Source of the DNA: Croceivirga radicis
GTDB lineage: Bacteria > Bacteroidota > Bacteroidia > Flavobacteriales > Flavobacteriaceae
Assembly (NCBI RefSeq): GCF_002072105.2
Contig: NZ_MTBC01000011.1
Coordinates: 1 to 64,000, forward strand
Direction: 5' to 3'
DNA length: 64,000 nt
Shown here one piece after another: positions 61,167-64,000 of the stretch (the first letter of the stretch is position 1; each line of letters opens with the position of its first letter). The position numbers and the translations under genes are program-made. Below the pieces are notes generated by a model. The model was not told the origin of the DNA. It saw only the letters and a program-made list of their open reading frames with translations, and made no database searches.

Positions 61167-61745
61167 ATGAAAAAGTTATTATTTACTGCGCTTCTTCTTG
61201 GAGGAGTTTTAAGTGTACAGGCCTGTACTGAAAAAGAAAAAAAAGACAACAACCCCGCTGAAACCAAGGTAGAAGCCGAAAAAGTGATTACCAGCAAAGA
61301 TGCTCCTACTATTGTTGGGGTTGCTGCTGGCAACGAGAATTTTAGCACATTAGTGGCTGCCGTTAAAGCCGCGGAATTGGTAGAAACGTTAAATGGCGAT
61401 GGTCCGTTCACGGTATTCGCCCCAACCAACGCAGCTTTTGAAAAGCTACCAGAAAACACGGTTTCTGATTTATTAAAGCCAGAAAACAAAGATACCTTAA
61501 CAGCCATACTTACCTACCACGTGGTAGCAGGTAATTATAAAGCTGCGGATGTTGTAAAGGCTATTAAAGACAATAATGGAAGTTTTACCATCACTACCGT
61601 ACAAGGAGCAACACTTACTGCTTCTATGGATGGTGAAAACGTAATCTTGACCGATGCCAAAGGTGGCACATCTACTATAATAATGACAGATGTTGCTGCT
61701 GCAAATGGCGTTATACATGCTATAGATACTGTGGTTATGCCATAA
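61167..61745 (+). CDS. Fasciclin-domain lipoprotein
   Basis: 192 residues with a lipoprotein signal (LGGVLSVQAC) and one fasciclin (FAS1) domain about 50-190. Both FAS1 signatures are visible: H1-like FTVFAPTNAAFEKLP near 94-108 and the YHVV motif (TYHVVAGNY) near 132, ending NGVIHAIDTVVMP. FAS1 lipoproteins mediate adhesion or bind small ligands. ATG 61167 gives the normal signal; a TTG at 61161 adds two residues. It is monocistronic and ends at a terminator. Confidence 0.9.
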   Translation: MKKLLFTALLLGGVLSVQACTEKEKKDNNPAETKVEAEKVITSKDAPTIVGVAAGNENFSTLVAAVKAAELVETLNGDGPFTVFAPTNAAFEKLPENTVSDLLKPENKDTLTAILTYHVVAGNYKAADVVKAIKDNNGSFTITTVQGATLTASMDGENVILTDAKGGTSTIIMTDVAAANGVIHAIDTVVMP

Positions 61746-61772
61746 ACCATGCTAACTCAAAAATGGAAAGGG

Positions 61773-61799
61773 CGAACATTTTATGTTCGTCTTTTTTTT
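61773..61799 (+). terminator. Intrinsic terminator after the fasciclin gene
   Basis: CGAACAT (61773-61779) pairs with ATGTTCG (61783-61789) around TTT and is followed by a T tract (61792-61799). The T tract runs into the stop codon of the convergent minus-strand gene. Confidence 0.85.
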
Positions 61800-62547
61800 A
61801 GTTAAAAATCGAAAGTACTATCCCAATAATACCTAGGCCGACGATTAGCAAAACACCAAATAAGAAAGCAGAGGTGAAGGTTAGAATCCACATGTCTTTT
61901 TGGTTATGCTCTGTTTTAAAAATTCTATAAGTATACCAAGCAATTGTAAGGTATAGAAAAGGGTTAAATAGCAAATTAAATCCCGTTAATAAATACACCA
62001 AACCAGATAATAAAATGCTTTGACCAAGAATAAATGCCGCTATTGCTATATTTTCCCAATAATTGTATTTTGAAAAAACGGTTTTTGTTGCAAAGGCCAA
62101 CGGAAACATACAAAGCACAAATATAAATTTGAAATTATTTCTGATGAATATTCCTATTTGCACACCAAATTTATAAGCTGATTGTTCCTGATGGTCATAT
62201 GAATTTGGGGCATAAAAATTAAAAATACTGGGAATACGCTCTATTAGTAAATAAATAGTTATACAAACTACCAAAAAAGTTATTGGATTAAAAACCCCTT
62301 TACGTTTGCCTCTTAAATAGGCGTAAACCAAAGTTTTTGGAGACCATAGCATGGTTTTAACATTATATAAAAAGCCACGATCCATTTCTACAAAAGAGGA
62401 TATGGCCTCTTCCGTTATACTATTCAGGGTTATCTTGGGAATGTCGTTTTTTTCCCCGCAAGTTGGGCAATAGGGCGTATTAAGTATTTCCCCGCAATTT
62501 ACACAAGAATCTTTACCAGTAGGCACTAGTGATTTTTCTGGCAACAT
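61798..62547 (-). CDS. Zinc-ribbon membrane protein, DUF3667-like
   Basis: 249 residues. A zinc ribbon at the N-terminus (CVNCGEILNTPYCPTCGE, residues 15-32, two CxxC pairs) is followed by a conserved segment (MDRGFLYNVKTMLWSPKTLV) and about four membrane helices. This plan fits the DUF3667 family of Bacteroidota; the function is unknown. It stands alone. Confidence 0.75.
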   Translation of the reverse strand: MLPEKSLVPTGKDSCVNCGEILNTPYCPTCGEKNDIPKITLNSITEEAISSFVEMDRGFLYNVKTMLWSPKTLVYAYLRGKRKGVFNPITFLVVCITIYLLIERIPSIFNFYAPNSYDHQEQSAYKFGVQIGIFIRNNFKFIFVLCMFPLAFATKTVFSKYNYWENIAIAAFILGQSILLSGLVYLLTGFNLLFNPFLYLTIAWYTYRIFKTEHNQKDMWILTFTSAFLFGVLLIVGLGIIGIVLSIFN

Positions 62548-62661
62548 TTTAGAATTGTTAATGGTTTATGGTAAAGATAAAGAACTATAAAAACCGAACG
62601 GACAAAAAGAATACTCTTGAAAGACCAAAAGCAGTTATTGTTAGATTATTTATTCAACTTA

Positions 62662-63060
62662 TTATTCACTAACACCTAAACCTAATAACATTTTTCTCAC
62701 TTGAAAAAGTTCTGCTTTGGAGTGAAGTTCTTGTAAATCCCTACACTTGCCGTTCTTTAATTCTAGGCTATACCAAGTTTTACCCAGTAAACTACGTTGC
62801 CTTAGCCTTTTAATGCGGTCTAGTGGAATACTATTTATAGTTGTTTTTTTAAACAGATAAAACAACAACACTCCTGTAGATATAAGTAATAATGAAACCC
62901 AAATAAATGAAAGAGCCCCCAATCTATCTTTGGTATTGTATAGATTTACAGTAGCATTAAATAGGTTGATAAGCATTAGACCGATGATAAGAAAATATTG
63001 GGTACGTTCTTTATCTTCTATCTCTATAGCATTGGTTTCGGGGTTGTATACAACGGCCAT
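62662..63060 (-). CDS. Small two-helix membrane protein of unknown function
   Basis: 132 residues with two membrane helices (about 22-40 and 50-70) and a C-terminal beta-rich part (ISIPLDRIKRLRQ-like, WYSLELKNGKCRDLQELHS). The layout (two helices, then a short PH-like domain) resembles the protein at 57445-57936, without clear sequence similarity. No function can be given. Confidence 0.55.
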   Translation of the reverse strand: MAVVYNPETNAIEIEDKERTQYFLIIGLMLINLFNATVNLYNTKDRLGALSFIWVSLLLISTGVLLFYLFKKTTINSIPLDRIKRLRQRSLLGKTWYSLELKNGKCRDLQELHSKAELFQVRKMLLGLGVSE

Positions 63061-63198
63061 TGGTAACTAAATAATCCCTTTAAAGGATTGATTAATATTT
63101 TTTATTATTTCAATTTGCCGGGGGAGCATGGCAAGATACTCTATTTTAACCAATTATGAGTAAATTTTCGACAATCTGCGTGCAATTTTTTACCACCA

Positions 63199-63251
63199 AA
63201 ATTACCCCATATATTCTTAACCCTTAAGAATAAAAGCATCTGGGGTAATTT
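63199..63251. repeat. Nested inverted repeat after the fucosidase gene
   Basis: An outer 11-bp stem, AAATTACCCCA (63199-63209) and TGGGGTAATTT (63241-63251), encloses a second 8-bp stem, ATTCTTAA-CCC-TTAAGAAT (63213-63231). It lies about 20 bp from the fucosidase stop codon in a 212-bp gap. It may terminate transcription on the minus strand, though the T run (four) is short, or be a mobile palindromic element. Confidence 0.5.
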
Positions 63252-63272
63252 ATAAGAAATTTGTTTATAGAA

Positions 63273-64000
63273 TTAGTTACTTTCTATAACAGCCCCTTCT
63301 TCTCTGTATAAATCAATTTTACCGTCTAACAGTACCGCTAAAACCGTAAACTGAGGATCTAATACATAATCTGGAACTTGAATATATTTTATACCTGGAT
63401 TTTGGCTCCAATATTGTTTGCTTACCACTTTGTGTTGGAGCTTGGTGCCCTCACCTACTACCCAGATTCTATTGATCTTATTTTTTAGGCCGCGTAACAC
63501 TACCTCGCCCCCAGCATTACCCTTTACAAATAAATATAAAATGGTTTCGTCTTTGGATAAAGTGGTAGGTCCGTAGAAATGCTCTTTAGGTATGCCCGCC
63601 TTGGTTGCGTATATGGCTTCTTTATGTTTAGCGGTCCATCTGCCTAATTCCTTTAAAATAGCTTCTTGCTCCTTTGGAATGGTACCATCTGCTTTTGGGC
63701 CTATATCCAACAGCAAATTACCACCTGTACTAATCACATCCGTAAAAATTCCTATTAACTGTTGGCTAGTTTTATAATCCGTATCATTTTTTTGATATCC
63801 CCAAGAATTATTGGTTGTCATACAAAGTTCCCAATAGTTAGCCTTTGGTTTGGTAATAGGCATTCCTTGTTCTGGCGTGGCATAATCACCATATCCTTTA
63901 AGTCTACTGTTTATAATGGTTTGGGGGTTGGCATTTAGCAAAAATTGTTGCACTTTCTTAGCCTGCCATTCTTCCGCAGTATGCTCCCAATCACCATCAA
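63273..64000 (-). CDS. GH29 alpha-L-fucosidase, C-terminal part
   Basis: The frame stays open to the window edge at 64000, so the N-terminal part of the gene lies outside. What is visible is the end of the GH29 catalytic barrel (RLKGYGDYATPEQGMP, WELCMTTNNSWGYQ, STGGNLLLDIGPKADG with typical GH29 substrate-side residues) and the C-terminal beta-sandwich (about the last 110 residues). It removes alpha-linked fucose from glycans. It may belong to another polysaccharide locus to the right, for example for fucoidan. Confidence 0.85.
   Translation of the reverse strand, partial: DGDWEHTAEEWQAKKVQQFLLNANPQTIINSRLKGYGDYATPEQGMPITKPKANYWELCMTTNNSWGYQKNDTDYKTSQQLIGIFTDVISTGGNLLLDIGPKADGTIPKEQEAILKELGRWTAKHKEAIYATKAGIPKEHFYGPTTLSKDETILYLFVKGNAGGEVVLRGLKNKINRIWVVGEGTKLQHKVVSKQYWSQNPGIKYIQVPDYVLDPQFTVLAVLLDGKIDLYREEGAVIESN

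Noticed and set aside
1-64000. CRISPR array, prophage, insertion sequence or restriction system
   Set aside because: No spaced repeats, transposase, integrase, capsid or methylase/nuclease genes were seen anywhere.

Overview
The window looks like chromosomal DNA of a marine, polysaccharide-degrading member of the Flavobacteriaceae (Zobellia/Maribacter-like; the genus is an inference). The reasons are AT-rich DNA, promoters of the Bacteroidota type (TTG, 17-23 bp, TAnnTTTG), two susC/susD loci, PL6/PL7/PL17 alginate lyases, and many short-tailed lipoprotein signals. No phage, insertion sequence, CRISPR array or replication origin was seen.

Region 1 (1-19.6 kb) is mostly housekeeping. It holds thrS-infC-rpmI-rplT (infC apparently starts at ATA), yjbQ, a Cof-type HAD phosphatase, a CheY-like regulator with a PAS histidine kinase, a conserved protein overlapping dnaB, accA, a tgt-lptG pair, a split transketolase, an outer-membrane barrel, an FKBP lipoprotein, an S4-protein/methyltransferase/phosphoribosyltransferase cluster, and aroK. 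A tRNA-Lys(UUU) gene with its own promoter and terminator marks the border with the accessory region.

Region 2 (19.9-37.5 kb, + strand) is a polysaccharide utilisation locus. It has a membrane-spanning propeller/Y_Y_Y/LuxR-type regulator, SusC, SusD, a triple-LamG surface lipoprotein, two tandem GH144 proteins (family of endo-beta-1,2-glucanases and sophorose-releasing enzymes), an alpha/beta-hydrolase esterase, a GH3 beta-glucosidase and an S1 sulfatase. The content suggests uptake and breakdown of a decorated (acylated and/or sulfated) beta-1,2-glucan, a combination I do not know as a described system.

Region 3 (37.5-57.1 kb, - strand) is an alginate system in three transcription units plus a FadR-type GntR regulator. 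Unit A is MFS transporter, two SDR reductases, kdgK, kdgA and a divergent NRAMP-like protein. Unit B is susC-susD-PKD lipoprotein-PL7-PL7. Unit C is PL6-PL17-kdgF. Polymer is cut outside or at the surface (PL7, PL6), oligomers enter through SusCD, PL17 makes unsaturated monouronate, KdgF opens it, an SDR reduces DEH to KDG, and KdgK plus KdgA yield pyruvate and glyceraldehyde-3-phosphate. The promoters of gntR, unit B and unit C carry TGGTnnACCA dyads repeated at 13-bp steps and fused to the -7 box in the same geometry. The long susC leader of unit B contains a + strand intrinsic terminator with no + strand gene, pointing to a cis-antisense small RNA.

Region 4 (57.2-64 kb) holds small accessory genes: a DUF2945 protein, small membrane and lipoproteins (including a 59-residue membrane ORF coupled to its neighbour), a haloacid dehalogenase-like/carboxymuconolactone decarboxylase pair with a TetR regulator and two matching operators, a fasciclin lipoprotein, a zinc-ribbon membrane protein, and the C-terminal part of a GH29 alpha-L-fucosidase cut by the window edge.
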